Part shown: positions 24,433 to 33,096 of the stretch, piece after piece | Position numbering within the stretch: the stretch's first letter is position 1 | How the letters are laid out: every line of letters starts with the position of its first letter | NCBI RefSeq assembly: GCF_002019705.1 | Contig: NZ_KV917377.1 | Coordinates: forward strand, 2,106,565 to 2,170,564 | Length of the DNA: 64,000 bases | Reading direction: 5' to 3' | Source: Shouchella patagoniensis | Lineage (GTDB): Bacteria > Bacillota > Bacilli > Bacillales > Bacillaceae_D | Position numbers and translations under genes: made by a program | Notes under the pieces: model-generated | Told to the model about the DNA's origin: nothing | Seen by the model: only the letters and a program-made list of their open reading frames with translations | Databases searched by the model: none

Positions 24433-24466
24433 TCCAAAAAAACTGCCCCTTTAGCAGGGCAGTTTT
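24433..24466 (-). terminator. Terminator of the DUF3231 gene
   Basis: Arms AAAACTGCCC / GGGCAGTTTT, with a minus-strand T run, just beyond the stop. Confidence 0.85.
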
Positions 24467-24469
24467 CGT

Positions 24470-24979
24470 TTATTCTTCTGATTTATGATGATGTAGCGGA
24501 GGAGGAACCAACCATCCTTTGTCTTTCATAAGTTTTAAGAACTTCCCACCGAGAGTCGCCTTGGCTGTGTGGAACTGGCCAAACATCATAGCGATATCTT
24601 CACGAATGGATTGTCCCATTATTTGACTACATGTTACAAGACCAGTAGCGAGTCCAGCTGCAGCTGTTGCCGCAACATCCGCATCTGGGAAACGAGCACC
24701 TACTGGAATATCATTTAATTCCACCGTTGGTGGTTCTGGAGCGGCAGGAGGCAGCGCCACACCGTTCGCCATCAATATTTCTGAGACCTGTTTCACTTCC
24801 GCTTGTGCAGCCTCAATCGACTCATTTAATAACTTTTTTAAATCATTGTCACCGACGTGATTAACCAACATTTGTGTATCCGCAATTGTTTTATTGCTCG
24901 TCATCACATAATTCCATGTACTAAATACTTCACCATAATGCATCGGTTCATCTTGTGGGTTCCCACTTAAAATGCCCAT
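24470..24979 (-). CDS. DUF3231 family ferritin-like protein
   Basis: A 169-residue helical protein. After GNPQDEPMHYGEVFSTWNYV it has two long helices, a Pro-rich linker (ALPPAAPEPPTVELNDIPVGARFPD) and a second helical pair ending FLKLMKDKGWLVPPP. These are features of one DUF3231 unit, a family common in Bacillaceae and related to coat or ferritin-like proteins. ATG 24979 has AGGAGG 6 nt upstream. Function unknown; it sits between two manganese catalases. Confidence 0.8.
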   Translation of the reverse strand: MGILSGNPQDEPMHYGEVFSTWNYVMTSNKTIADTQMLVNHVGDNDLKKLLNESIEAAQAEVKQVSEILMANGVALPPAAPEPPTVELNDIPVGARFPDADVAATAAAGLATGLVTCSQIMGQSIREDIAMMFGQFHTAKATLGGKFLKLMKDKGWLVPPPLHHHKSEE

Positions 24980-25098
24980 AGCAATCCTCCTAAGTAATTT
25001 CATCTTTGGTGCCACCTTTCATTTGCACGGTAAAAGCATGCCCTTGTTTATTTGTATTTATGTATCGATAGGTCTTATCCCAACGCATTTTCTAGAAA

Positions 25099-25133
25099 GA
25101 CAAAGAAGCATATCCCTTAGAATATGCCTCTAC
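25099..25133 (-). terminator. Terminator of the second manganese catalase gene
   Basis: Imperfect stem around AAGCATATCC / GAATATGCCT (wobble pairs on the minus strand) followed by TTCTTTGTCTTT. Confidence 0.5.
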
Positions 25134-25137
25134 AAAG

Positions 25138-26019
25138 TCAATCACGTTTATCATAAGCTTGATTTTCGTTACTTTGCGGTGAAGTAGCATTCGCCTCATG
25201 ATAGGCGACTGTGTTCTGATATTCCGGAGGCGCTGGAGGCAATTTCGGCGCCTGGCCCCACGCTTGTGGCTGAGCATAGTTATATTCGCCACGTCCATCA
25301 TAACTTGGTCCATAAGCCCACCGCCCGGTCTTACTTTCTTCTCCTTGAGAAAAGTTGAAAAGAGTATATGCAACCTGTTCTTTCTCAAGAGACCGCGGAA
25401 AAGTGGTCGGAACAACAATATCATTTTCTCGCTCTTCTAATTCTCTCACGGCTGCGTACCATTGATTTTGATGATACGTATCCCGGGCAATTAAAAATGA
25501 CAACATATCTCTTACGCCCGGATCATCAGTCATTCCGTAAAGCCTTGTTACTTGCAGCCTCCCTTGAGACTCTGCATTGAGATTTGCTCTAAAATCCGCT
25601 AATAAATTCCCGCTGGAAATAATGTATTTGGCATTCCACGGGTATCCCTGACTATCGGCAGCCATTGCCCCAAGACCAGCCACGATCGCATGTTGTGGAT
25701 TTGTCCCACCTAATATGGCGGCAAGCGCTGGGTCCATATCATACGCGTTTTTTTGCACTTCAAATGGGGCATTATCGAGCAATCGTGCGATCATCGTCGC
25801 AAACATCTCCACATGCCCAATTTCTTCTGTTCCAATGTCATAAAGTAAGTCTCGGTATTTTTTGTCAGCTCTACAGTTAAAACCCTGAAATAAATATTGC
25901 ATCATTACACTGATTTCCCCATATTGACCACCAAGAGCTTCTTGAAGTTTTGCAGCAAAGACTGGATCAGGCTTCATCGGCTTTGCTTCATACTGCAATT
26001 CTTTTACATGAAAGAACAA
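25138..26019 (-). CDS. Manganese catalase-like protein (YjqC/CotJC type)
   Basis: A 293-residue second Mn-catalase family protein, only distantly like the one at 23 kb. Ligand motifs are GGQYGEISVMMQYLFQGFNCR, IGTEEIGHVEMF, ANLNAESQGRLQVTRLY and LIARDTYHQNQW. The last 60 residues are a Pro/Gln/Tyr-rich tail. TTG start at 26019 with AGGAG 9 nt upstream. YjqC/CotJC relatives are linked to the spore coat. Follows the 64-residue gene by 20 nt, probably in one operon. Confidence 0.88.
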   Translation of the reverse strand: MFFHVKELQYEAKPMKPDPVFAAKLQEALGGQYGEISVMMQYLFQGFNCRADKKYRDLLYDIGTEEIGHVEMFATMIARLLDNAPFEVQKNAYDMDPALAAILGGTNPQHAIVAGLGAMAADSQGYPWNAKYIISSGNLLADFRANLNAESQGRLQVTRLYGMTDDPGVRDMLSFLIARDTYHQNQWYAAVRELEERENDIVVPTTFPRSLEKEQVAYTLFNFSQGEESKTGRWAYGPSYDGRGEYNYAQPQAWGQAPKLPPAPPEYQNTVAYHEANATSPQSNENQAYDKRD

Positions 26020-26038
26020 AAAGAAAAACTCCTCTCAT

Positions 26039-26233
26039 TTAAATTGATTTTGCTTCGATCAAATCTACATTTAAATGGACTCCCTCTCCTTCTGTCATAA
26101 AAACACCTCTAATTGCACTTTCCTCCATTACGATCAAGTTCTCTTTCCTTAGATAAAGTAGATGTTGAATCATAACTTTTTTATTTTTATCAGGGATTAA
26201 ACTCAATTCATTTATTAATTGTTGGACATTCAT
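26039..26233 (-). CDS. Small conserved-looking protein of unknown function
   Basis: A 64-residue soluble protein (MNVQQLINELSLIPDKNKK then MIQHLLYLRKENLIVMEES, ending HLNVDLIEAKSI), with AGGAGGGGG upstream. It is the leader gene of the Mn-catalase transcript. No family recognised. Confidence 0.6.
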   Translation of the reverse strand: MNVQQLINELSLIPDKNKKVMIQHLLYLRKENLIVMEESAIRGVFMTEGEGVHLNVDLIEAKSI

Positions 26234-26388
26234 TCATCCTCCCCCTCCTTTCCACGCTCCACTTAACCTATTCGAGGAATAGCTTGCTTCATTCCGATAA
26301 GTTGAACCAACTGAACCATACTGGTAATCCGTATAGAAATGGCGACATCGGTAAACTTTATAACAGAAATTAAGATAGGGGAGATAAT

Positions 26389-27732
26389 GTGGCTAAATCA
26401 AGAACGAAATTAAAGAAAACACAAGGAACGCTTGCTTGGTGGCAGTTATCTCTGCTTGGCGTTGGTTGTACAATTGGCACAGGTTATTTCTTAGGTTCAA
26501 GTATCGGTATTAAATTGGCGGGTCCTTCCATTGTTTTTGCTTTCTTATTAGCAGCTTTAGGGACCTACATTGTGTTTCTCGCTCTTGCAAAAATGACTGC
26601 TGAAGATCCACAAGAAGGCTCTTTTTGTTACTACGCTGAAAAAGCCTTTGGTGAGAAAATGGGATTTGCCTCTGGTTGGAATTATTGGATGTCAAATATC
26701 CTCATTATCGGTAGCCAACTTACTGCACTTTCAATATTATCGCGCTTTTGGTTTGAATCGGTGCCACTGTGGGTTTTCGCAACCATTTATTCCCTCTTGG
26801 CAATTGGTGTGGTTCTACTCGGAACCAAAGGGTTTGATTCCGTTGAGAATGTTCTTTCCGTTATAAAAGCTGCAGCCATTCTATTGTTCATCATTCTTGG
26901 GACTCTTGCTTTTTTCCATTTCCTCGAAGGTTCAGGTCAAGAACCAAGTTTGCCTATGACAGGAGGGGAATTGTTCCCTCGAGGAATAACTGGATTTTGG
27001 GGTTCTCTGATTTATGCTTTTTATGCATTCGGAGGGATCGAGGTCATTGGTTTGATGGCCATGCAATTAAAAAAGAAAGAAGATGCACCTAAAGCCGGAA
27101 CCGTCTTATTAGCATTGGTTGCTTTTTTATATGTTGTTTCGTTAGGGATTGCTGTTAGCATGGTTTCCTATACCGTTTTTACAGATAAAGAAAGCCCATT
27201 TGTTACGGCGTTGACTAGCTATAATTTAGCTTTTTTTCCTCACGTGTTTAACGCGGCTATCATTGTTGCTGGTTTCTCTGCAATGACAGCTGCATTGTTT
27301 GGGGTAACCACCCTTTTAGCTAGCTTAGCCAAAAATCACCATGCACCTAAATTTTTTGCCAAACGCATCCAGTATAAAGATCTCCCTCTAGCTTCTCTAA
27401 GCCTTGCCGTCTTAGGTCTAATTGCTGCTGTTGTAGCCGCATTACTTTTGCCGGGAAACTTATTTGAATACATTACAACAGCAGCAGGGATTTTAATTTT
27501 ATTTAACTGGATTTGCATCATTCTCTCCAATATCCGCTTACTGAAAAAACGGTTTTTTCTTACTGTCGCTTACTTTTTTGCTATTGTGCTTATGCTGGCC
27601 GCCATTGCTGGGATAACGCTTGAAGACACTGGACGCCCTGGATTTTATTTAAGTTTAGTCTTTATCACTTTAATAGGACTTGCAGCTCGTTTTCTTAAAA
27701 AGTCTCATAAAAAAATTAAAACTAGCCTATAA
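26389..27732 (+). CDS. Amino acid permease (APC superfamily)
   Basis: A 447-residue carrier with about 12 membrane segments. The family signature is in the first segment (WWQLSLLGVGCTIGTGYFLGSSIGIKLAGPSIV), with FWGSLIYAFYAFGGIEVIGLMA in segment 6. The start is GTG 26389 after GGGGAGATAAT. Likely an amino acid/H+ or Na+ symporter; the substrate cannot be read. LysE-type exporter follows after 67 nt. Confidence 0.88.
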   Translation: MAKSRTKLKKTQGTLAWWQLSLLGVGCTIGTGYFLGSSIGIKLAGPSIVFAFLLAALGTYIVFLALAKMTAEDPQEGSFCYYAEKAFGEKMGFASGWNYWMSNILIIGSQLTALSILSRFWFESVPLWVFATIYSLLAIGVVLLGTKGFDSVENVLSVIKAAAILLFIILGTLAFFHFLEGSGQEPSLPMTGGELFPRGITGFWGSLIYAFYAFGGIEVIGLMAMQLKKKEDAPKAGTVLLALVAFLYVVSLGIAVSMVSYTVFTDKESPFVTALTSYNLAFFPHVFNAAIIVAGFSAMTAALFGVTTLLASLAKNHHAPKFFAKRIQYKDLPLASLSLAVLGLIAAVVAALLLPGNLFEYITTAAGILILFNWICIILSNIRLLKKRFFLTVAYFFAIVLMLAAIAGITLEDTGRPGFYLSLVFITLIGLAARFLKKSHKKIKTSL

Positions 27733-27799
27733 AAAAAGGTCTCTTTTCCGCATGCCCACATAGACTTGTACCTAAGTGGACATGTAAGGAGGCAATAAG

Positions 27800-28435
27800 A
27801 TGAGTGTGAGCATACTAGCAAGTTACATCCTACTCGGGTTAAGTTTAGCTGCGCCAATCGGTCCGGTAAATGCAGCTCGGATTGAGAAAGGAATCAAAAA
27901 TGGGTTCCTTCATTCATGGATAGTAGGGGTCGGTGGGATGGTCGCAGATGCCACTTTTATGGTGTGTGTCTATTTTGGCTTAAACCACTTTATTGAGGCC
28001 CCCTTTATCCAAACCTTTCTATGGTTATTTGGTGCATTTGTTTTAATTTATTCAGGTATTGAAGCAATGACCAAAGCCAGTCTCTTCCAGATTGCAGAGT
28101 CACGTAAAAAAGACTCCCTCACGCACTGTTTTTTCACTGGATACCTCATGTCCATCTCCAATCCGATGTCTATGCTTTTTTGGCTCGGTATTTATGGTTC
28201 TATTATGGTAAAAACAGCGCAAACAACCACAACGGAAGAATTCCTCTTATATACAAGTATGATTTTTGTTGGACTTACCATTTGGGATCTTTTCATAGCC
28301 GGTATTACGAGCGGAAGCCGCCGATTCTTAACAGCAACGATATTAAAAGCAATTGCCTATCTATCGGGTTTCTCACTCATTGGATTTGGTCTTTATTTCG
28401 CCATACACGGCATTTTGACATTAATTACGTACTAA
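27800..28435 (+). CDS. LysE/RhtB-family exporter
   Basis: A 211-residue membrane protein with about six segments and the LysE N-terminal motif LGLSLAAPIGPVNAARIEKGIKNG and GVGGMVADATFM. It exports amino acids or analogues. Own GGAGG 7 nt before the ATG; may be cotranscribed with the upstream permease. Confidence 0.88.
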   Translation: MSVSILASYILLGLSLAAPIGPVNAARIEKGIKNGFLHSWIVGVGGMVADATFMVCVYFGLNHFIEAPFIQTFLWLFGAFVLIYSGIEAMTKASLFQIAESRKKDSLTHCFFTGYLMSISNPMSMLFWLGIYGSIMVKTAQTTTTEEFLLYTSMIFVGLTIWDLFIAGITSGSRRFLTATILKAIAYLSGFSLIGFGLYFAIHGILTLITY

Positions 28436-28527
28436 ATTGATGCCAAACCGAAGAGAACGTACCTTTTACGTTTCAGAATAAATAAGAGTGGAATTTATAT
28501 ACATAAAACAGCTTAGGAGAGTGTTTT

Positions 28528-28839
28528 ATGTCGAAAATCAGAAATAGAAACGAATACTTGGATATTAAAGCAGGTGGATTTCGCCTCTTTTTTAAAAAAC
28601 GATACAAACTCATTACCACAATGAATGATATCTTAATCGGTTTTTTCTTTGTGGGGGGAAGTATACTTAATTTCTTTTCAACGACTGAAATCTATGGAAG
28701 AATCCTATATTTATGCGGAAGCTTAATGCTCGCTAGTCGACCTATTTTACGAATTGCTCATGATACTTCCTTAAGAAAAGAAATGAAAAGGTCGGAAAGT
28801 TATAACCCAAAAAAGTCACAAAAAACAACGGCTAAATAA
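28528..28839 (+). CDS. YrhK-domain membrane protein
   Basis: A 103-residue protein whose core FKKRYKLITTMNDILIGFFFVGGSILNFF...IYGRILYLCGSLMLASRPILRIAHD matches the two-helix YrhK domain, followed by a Lys-rich tail. Function unknown. A weak GTTTCA-N14-GGAATT lies upstream. Confidence 0.7.
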   Translation: MSKIRNRNEYLDIKAGGFRLFFKKRYKLITTMNDILIGFFFVGGSILNFFSTTEIYGRILYLCGSLMLASRPILRIAHDTSLRKEMKRSESYNPKKSQKTTAK

Positions 28840-28869
28840 TAAAAAATATAGCCATCAATCGATTTTCAT

Positions 28870-28895
28870 GTTTTAACACGACACATTATGGGTAA
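28870..28895 (+). promoter_or_regulatory. Sigma-B-type promoter of the rsbR-like gene
   Basis: GTTTTA (28870-28875), 14 nt, GGGTAA (28890-28895), 38 nt upstream of the ATG. Confidence 0.6.
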
Positions 28896-28933
28896 TTACC
28901 CATATTAGGTCTTATTAGACAAAGGAGTTCAAA

Positions 28934-29767
28934 ATGATTCAATCTTTTTACCACTATTTTAAAAATAACACGTGGGAATTAACAGAAGAATGGTTTGAAA
29001 GTATCGGTAAATCCAAGTCTGGAGTATACGCTTCAAACAATGATGATGAGATTAAGAAATTAAAATCACAGAACCATACATTTCATCAAATCTTCTGTGA
29101 GTTATTTGATGACAACATCGATTGTATTGAAAGTGAATTTGATGAATGGATTGACCATGTTGCTTCTGACCAAGCGCACTTAAATACCCCTCTACCGGAA
29201 ATTATAGAAGAATTTTTTCGAAACCAATCCATTTATATGGACTTTATTGCACAGTATGCACTTGAACATGATTTATCTTTTAAAGATTATAATAAGTACG
29301 TCCAGACGATTGTCTCCGCATACGAAAAACTGATTCTAGCTTTTATAAAGCGAAATCAAGAAAAATCAGATCGGCTCCTTCATTCTCAACGAGAATTAAT
29401 TACCGACCTAAGCTCACCAGTTATCCATTTAAATGACAGCATTGCGCTCCTCCCTTTAGTCGGAGAAATTGATACACAACGTGCCAAATCCATTTTTGAA
29501 AAAACACTCGAAACTTGTTCGGAGGATAAAATTCAGCGTTTGTTAATTGATTTATCTGGTGTTCCCATCGTCGATACAATGGTAGCAAATCAACTCTTTC
29601 AATTAATAACAGGACTCGGTCTTGTCGGTACACAGGCTTCTTTATCAGGGATCCGACCAGAGCTTGCACAAACAGCAGTTCAATTAGGAATAAACTTCAA
29701 TCGAATCCAAGTATTCTCTAACATCGCAAAAGCATTGTCAAAACTAGAATTTGATACCGTTAAATAA
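28934..29767 (+). CDS. RsbR-family stressosome protein
   Basis: A 277-residue protein. The N-terminal 150 residues are a globin-like sensor-type helical domain. The C-terminal STAS domain (about 160-275) has the RsbR signature LIDLSGVPIVDTMVANQLFQLI and GIRPELAQTAVQLGI. The RsbRA phospho-threonines T171 and T205 correspond to T181 (GEIDT) and T215 (VDTMVA). It should build into the 1.8-MDa stressosome that releases RsbT to activate sigma-B. Not in an rsbRSTUVW operon, so a paralogue of the RsbRB-D type. Confidence 0.92.
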   Translation: MIQSFYHYFKNNTWELTEEWFESIGKSKSGVYASNNDDEIKKLKSQNHTFHQIFCELFDDNIDCIESEFDEWIDHVASDQAHLNTPLPEIIEEFFRNQSIYMDFIAQYALEHDLSFKDYNKYVQTIVSAYEKLILAFIKRNQEKSDRLLHSQRELITDLSSPVIHLNDSIALLPLVGEIDTQRAKSIFEKTLETCSEDKIQRLLIDLSGVPIVDTMVANQLFQLITGLGLVGTQASLSGIRPELAQTAVQLGINFNRIQVFSNIAKALSKLEFDTVK

Positions 29768-29819
29768 GCTAAGCACTTTATACGTTTATCCTTTCCTATC
29801 TCGAAGAATTCAAAAACGT

Positions 29820-29858
29820 GACAAGAGGCTCCCAATACGAGCTTCTTGTCTCATTTTT
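29820..29858 (+). terminator. Terminator of the rsbR-like gene
   Basis: A 12-nt stem GACAAGAGGCTC / GAGCTTCTTGTC with one mismatch, then TCATTTTTAG. Confidence 0.75.
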
Positions 29859-30000
29859 AGTATAAAAAAACAATGAGATGTCATACTATTGGCATATCCT
29901 CTCACTCTAATTGATTTTTCTGCGAATCCCTTCTCTCCTTCCCTAAAACGTTTGCCTAGCCTGTAGGAGCTACCATTCATTAAAAAATCACACTAAAGAG

Positions 30001-30026
30001 GTTTTAAACTACTCTGTAGCGGTTAC
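30001..30026 (+). promoter_or_regulatory. Sigma-B-type promoter of the KGG pseudogene
   Basis: GTTTTA (30001-30006), 14 nt, GGTTAC (30021-30026), the same element as at 22837-22862. Confidence 0.5.
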
Positions 30027-30061
30027 TAGTAAAGTGATCTTTTAAAGGAGGCTTTTTTTAA

Positions 30062-30222
30062 ATGGCTACTAGTAACAACAACCAGCAACGCGGGATGATG
30101 AGTTACGGAGAGCAGAGAGAAAAGGCGGAGAAAAGACTAAAAATAAACATGGTAAAAAACAATTCAAACACATCGGCTCTCAAAGGGGAAATCAGTCCAA
30201 TGAAGTGAATCTAACTAAGTAG
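30062..30222 (+). pseudogene. Frameshifted KGG-repeat (GsiB-like) gene
   Basis: Starts ATG behind AAAGGAGG with MATSNNNQQRGMMSYGE, then shifts. One added base near 30112 would restore a second segment, RKGGEKTKNKHGKKQF then KHIGSQRGNQSNEV, to the stop at 30220-30222. The length, 161 nt, is one base short of whole codons. A small hairpin AGAAGC/GCTTCT follows. A recent single-base deletion or a sequencing error. Confidence 0.7.
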
Positions 30223-30380
30223 AAGCTCCCCCGCTTCTTATTTGGTAGTGAATGGTCTATATAGGCCTTTTCCTCGTTTTTAAATTTTCATAGGCGATGA
30301 ACTAGCTATAACTAGAAATCGCCCATGTTTCCACTCCAAAAGCAATTTTAATTCAAAGAAGAAAAAAGGAGTCGACTGAC

Positions 30381-31637
30381 ATGTCTGAATCACAATCTAT
30401 TCCCAAAGAAGAAGGCAAAGACCACACATTAGATGTTCTTCGAGAAGGCTATTTATTTATTTCCAATCGAGCTCAAGGTTTTCAATCTGATCTTTTCCAA
30501 TCCAAATTATTAGGAGAAGATGCCATTTGTTTACGTGGTGCGGAAGCAGCAGAACTCTTTTATGATCAAGATAAATTCACCCGGGAAGGGGCAGCCCCTA
30601 AACGTGTGTTAAAAACCTTATTTGGCGAAGGCGGTGTTCAGACTTTAGATGGAGAATTGCATCACCACCGCAAGGCGCTTTTTATGTCCTTAATGACAAA
30701 GGATGCTTTAAAAGAAATTAGGGCTATCACCGATAAGCAGTGGAAACTTGCACTTTCGCGTTGGGATGAGCAAGATGAAATCATTTTATACGAGGAAGCA
30801 CAAAAATTACTGTGCCGCACTGCCTGTGAGTGGGCTGGCGTTCCTCTATCTGATAAAGAAGTGAGCGAAAAATCGGATTGGCTCGCCTCTATGATTGAGG
30901 CAACAGCCGCCATCGGACCCCATCACTGGAAAGGGAGACGTGCTCGAACAAAAACAGAGAAATGGATTCAAGGCTTAGTAAAAGAAGTAAGAGAAGGTGA
31001 AATCGTACCTGATGAGCATACTGCTTTATATCAAATGTCTTGGCACCGTGAATTAAACGGGGAACTGATGGATGTGGAAGTTGCCGCGGTAGAAATCATT
31101 AATATTATTCGTCCAATCGTTGCGGTAGCGATTTATATCTGTTTTACAGCTCTCGCCGTCCATCAGCAATCTGATCAACTCGAAAAGCTTAAAGAATCGG
31201 ATGAAACTCGTCTGCAACATTTTATTCAGGAAGTTCGCCGTTTTTATCCGTTCTTCCCATTTACTGCTGCAAGAACAGCAAAGGATTTTGAGTGGAAAGG
31301 CTATTCGTTTAAGAAAGGCACCTTAACGTTATTAGACCTTTACGGAACAAATCATCATCCTGATCTTTGGGATAACCCTGAACAATTTAACCCTGAACGC
31401 TTTGAGACGTGGAAGAAGAGCCCTTTTGATTTTATTCCTCAAGGAGGAGGCGACTACGATGTCGGACATCGTTGTGCCGGTGAGTGGCTTACTGTTGAAA
31501 TTTTGAAAGAGAGTCTTGATTATTTGGCAAATAAGATGAGTTATACAATCCCTGATCAAGATCTAAGTTTTAGTTTTAATGAGATTCCTTCCTTGCCACA
31601 TAGTCACATTGTGATGCAGGATATTCGGTTAAAATAA
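30381..31637 (+). CDS. Fatty-acid peroxygenase, cytochrome P450 CYP152 family (YbdT/P450-BS-beta-like)
   Basis: A 418-residue cytosolic P450 that uses H2O2 directly. Heme Cys365 is in GGGDYDVGHRCAGEW. The CYP152 substrate-carboxylate pair is R244-P245 in NIIRPIVAV. Q87 (GVQTLDGELHHHRK) aligns with Gln85 of P450-BS-beta rather than His85 of OleT, which favours alpha/beta-hydroxylation over decarboxylation to alkenes. The ER-R motif QEVRRFYPFFPF is present. Near two catalases and AhpCF, it fits peroxide physiology. Confidence 0.93.
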   Translation: MSESQSIPKEEGKDHTLDVLREGYLFISNRAQGFQSDLFQSKLLGEDAICLRGAEAAELFYDQDKFTREGAAPKRVLKTLFGEGGVQTLDGELHHHRKALFMSLMTKDALKEIRAITDKQWKLALSRWDEQDEIILYEEAQKLLCRTACEWAGVPLSDKEVSEKSDWLASMIEATAAIGPHHWKGRRARTKTEKWIQGLVKEVREGEIVPDEHTALYQMSWHRELNGELMDVEVAAVEIINIIRPIVAVAIYICFTALAVHQQSDQLEKLKESDETRLQHFIQEVRRFYPFFPFTAARTAKDFEWKGYSFKKGTLTLLDLYGTNHHPDLWDNPEQFNPERFETWKKSPFDFIPQGGGDYDVGHRCAGEWLTVEILKESLDYLANKMSYTIPDQDLSFSFNEIPSLPHSHIVMQDIRLK

Positions 31638-31718
31638 AATGAACAATCCAGCACCTCTTTGAATGGAGTAAGATGTTTGGGAGGTGAACGCTTCGAAAAC
31701 ATTCCTAAACCCGTTTTC

Positions 31719-31744
31719 GTTTAAAAACAAAGCTCTCTGGGAAT
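31719..31744 (+). promoter_or_regulatory. Sigma-B-type promoter of the YeaQ/GlsB-like gene
   Basis: GTTTAA (31719-31724, perfect), 14 nt, GGGAAT (31739-31744, 5/6). Confidence 0.7.
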
Positions 31745-31781
31745 AATAAAACAACCCTATTAAGGAAGGAGCATACACATC

Positions 31782-32030
31782 ATGAGCTTTATTTGGAGTT
31801 TAATTATAGGTGGGTTAATTGGTTGGGCCGCAGGTGCCATTACTGGAAAAGGTGTCCCTTTTGGAATTATCGGTAACATTATTGCAGGATTTATTGGAGC
31901 CAACCTTGGTACATTCCTCTTAGGTAGTTGGGGGCCATCCCTTGGTGGATTTGCTATATTACCGGCTTTACTTGGTGCCATTATCCTTGTCTTAATCGTA
32001 AGTGCTATTCTTAGAGCCGTTAAATCATAA
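31782..32030 (+). CDS. GlsB/YeaQ/YmgE family membrane stress protein
   Basis: An 82-residue protein of three hydrophobic, Gly-rich helices (WSLIIGGLIGWAAGAITGKG, FGIIGNIIAGFIGANLGTFLL, LPALLGAIILVLIVSAIL), typical of the transglycosylase-associated/YeaQ family. Single-gene unit with a sigma-B-like promoter and its own terminator. Confidence 0.9.
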   Translation: MSFIWSLIIGGLIGWAAGAITGKGVPFGIIGNIIAGFIGANLGTFLLGSWGPSLGGFAILPALLGAIILVLIVSAILRAVKS

Positions 32031-32060
32031 AAACAAGAGTCTTGCGGACTCTTGTTTTTA
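32030..32060 (+). terminator. Terminator of the YeaQ/GlsB-like gene
   Basis: A 12-bp stem AAAACAAGAGTC / GACTCTTGTTTT with 5-nt loop. Confidence 0.88.
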
Positions 32061-32106
32061 TATCGTTTTCCGCTTTTCGTTGGTAATAGATAAGGTCGCA
32101 TTTTAC

Positions 32107-32132
32107 GTTTAATCTTCTCTTATGAAGGCTAT
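32107..32132 (+). promoter_or_regulatory. Sigma-B-type promoter of the FMN reductase gene
   Basis: GTTTAA (32107-32112, perfect), 14 nt, GGCTAT (32127-32132, 5/6). Confidence 0.65.
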
Positions 32133-32177
32133 ACAACAAATAAACGATCATTAGATGACGAAAGGCGGATTCCACCA

Positions 32178-32786
32178 ATGAAGGCACTATTTTTAAATTG
32201 TTCTCTAAAGAAGAGCGAGGAAGTATCAAACACCCAAGCATTAATGGATGAAGTCGCAAAGATTCTCCAAACACACCACGTAGAATGTGAAAGTGTTCGC
32301 ATCGCTGATTACCACATCCCCTATGGCATAACAGATGATGCAGGTGATGGTGACCAGTGGCCAGAAATTCTTACAAAGATAAGAAACGCCACGATTGTTG
32401 TAATCGGTACGCCCCTATGGATAGGTGAAAAAAGCAGCATTGCAAAAAATGTATTGGAACGCATAAATGGAAGTGCAAACCTTACTGATGAAAATGGTCA
32501 GTCTATTTTTTATAATAAAGTAGGTGGCGTGGTCGTCACAGGGAATGAAGATGGAGCTAAAAATGCAGCAGCATCCATTGTATTTAGTTTAAATTACATG
32601 GGCTTTACGATGCCACCGGAACCCGTTGCCTATTGGTTAGGTGAAGCAGGACCTGGTCCATCCTTCATAGAAGCTGAAGGGATAAAAAGTGAATTTACTG
32701 CTGGTCAAGTAAAAACGATGGCAGCTAACTTACTTCATGTAGCAACGATTTTCTCAACGAACCCGATCCCCCCTGAAGAAAATTAA
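32178..32786 (+). CDS. NAD(P)H-dependent FMN reductase / flavodoxin-fold oxidoreductase
   Basis: A 202-residue flavodoxin-like protein: MKALFLNCSLKKSEEVSNTQAL (phosphate-binding loop), ATIVVIGTPLWIGEKSSIAKNVLER and KVGGVVVTGNEDGAKNAAASI. Probably an FMN-dependent quinone or nitro-group reductase acting in oxidative stress; the substrate is not evident. Followed by a strong terminator. Confidence 0.85.
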   Translation: MKALFLNCSLKKSEEVSNTQALMDEVAKILQTHHVECESVRIADYHIPYGITDDAGDGDQWPEILTKIRNATIVVIGTPLWIGEKSSIAKNVLERINGSANLTDENGQSIFYNKVGGVVVTGNEDGAKNAAASIVFSLNYMGFTMPPEPVAYWLGEAGPGPSFIEAEGIKSEFTAGQVKTMAANLLHVATIFSTNPIPPEEN

Positions 32787-32853
32787 AAGGATTGATATAG
32801 GTTCATATAGGAAACCTCTTTCCAACCTCACATATGTAAACTGAAAACAAGAC

Positions 32854-32899
32854 AAGTACAGGCTATCCAACAGGAAGGGATAGCCTGTACTTATTTTTT
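32854..32899 (+). terminator. Terminator of the FMN reductase gene
   Basis: A 15-bp perfect stem (32854-32868 / 32878-32892) followed by ATTTTTT. Confidence 0.9.
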
Positions 32900-33096
32900 A
32901 TAGAAAGACGTTCCTATTTTCCTGTCTCGCTTTTTTATATTTTTTATAGCTTAACACTTCCAGAACAAACAATCTGAATTAAACGACTAATTAGCCTTAT
33001 TATAAAACTCTCCTAAAAACTGAATAACCCAATCATCTCAGCCGATAGTATGTATGTTATGTTTATGAACCATATTAGATAGGAGAAGACCCAACT

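Noticed and set aside
28455-28500. GTTTCA-N14-GGAATT before the YrhK gene
   Set aside because: Only 3 of 6 matches in the -10 box, too weak to list with the sigma-B-type promoters.
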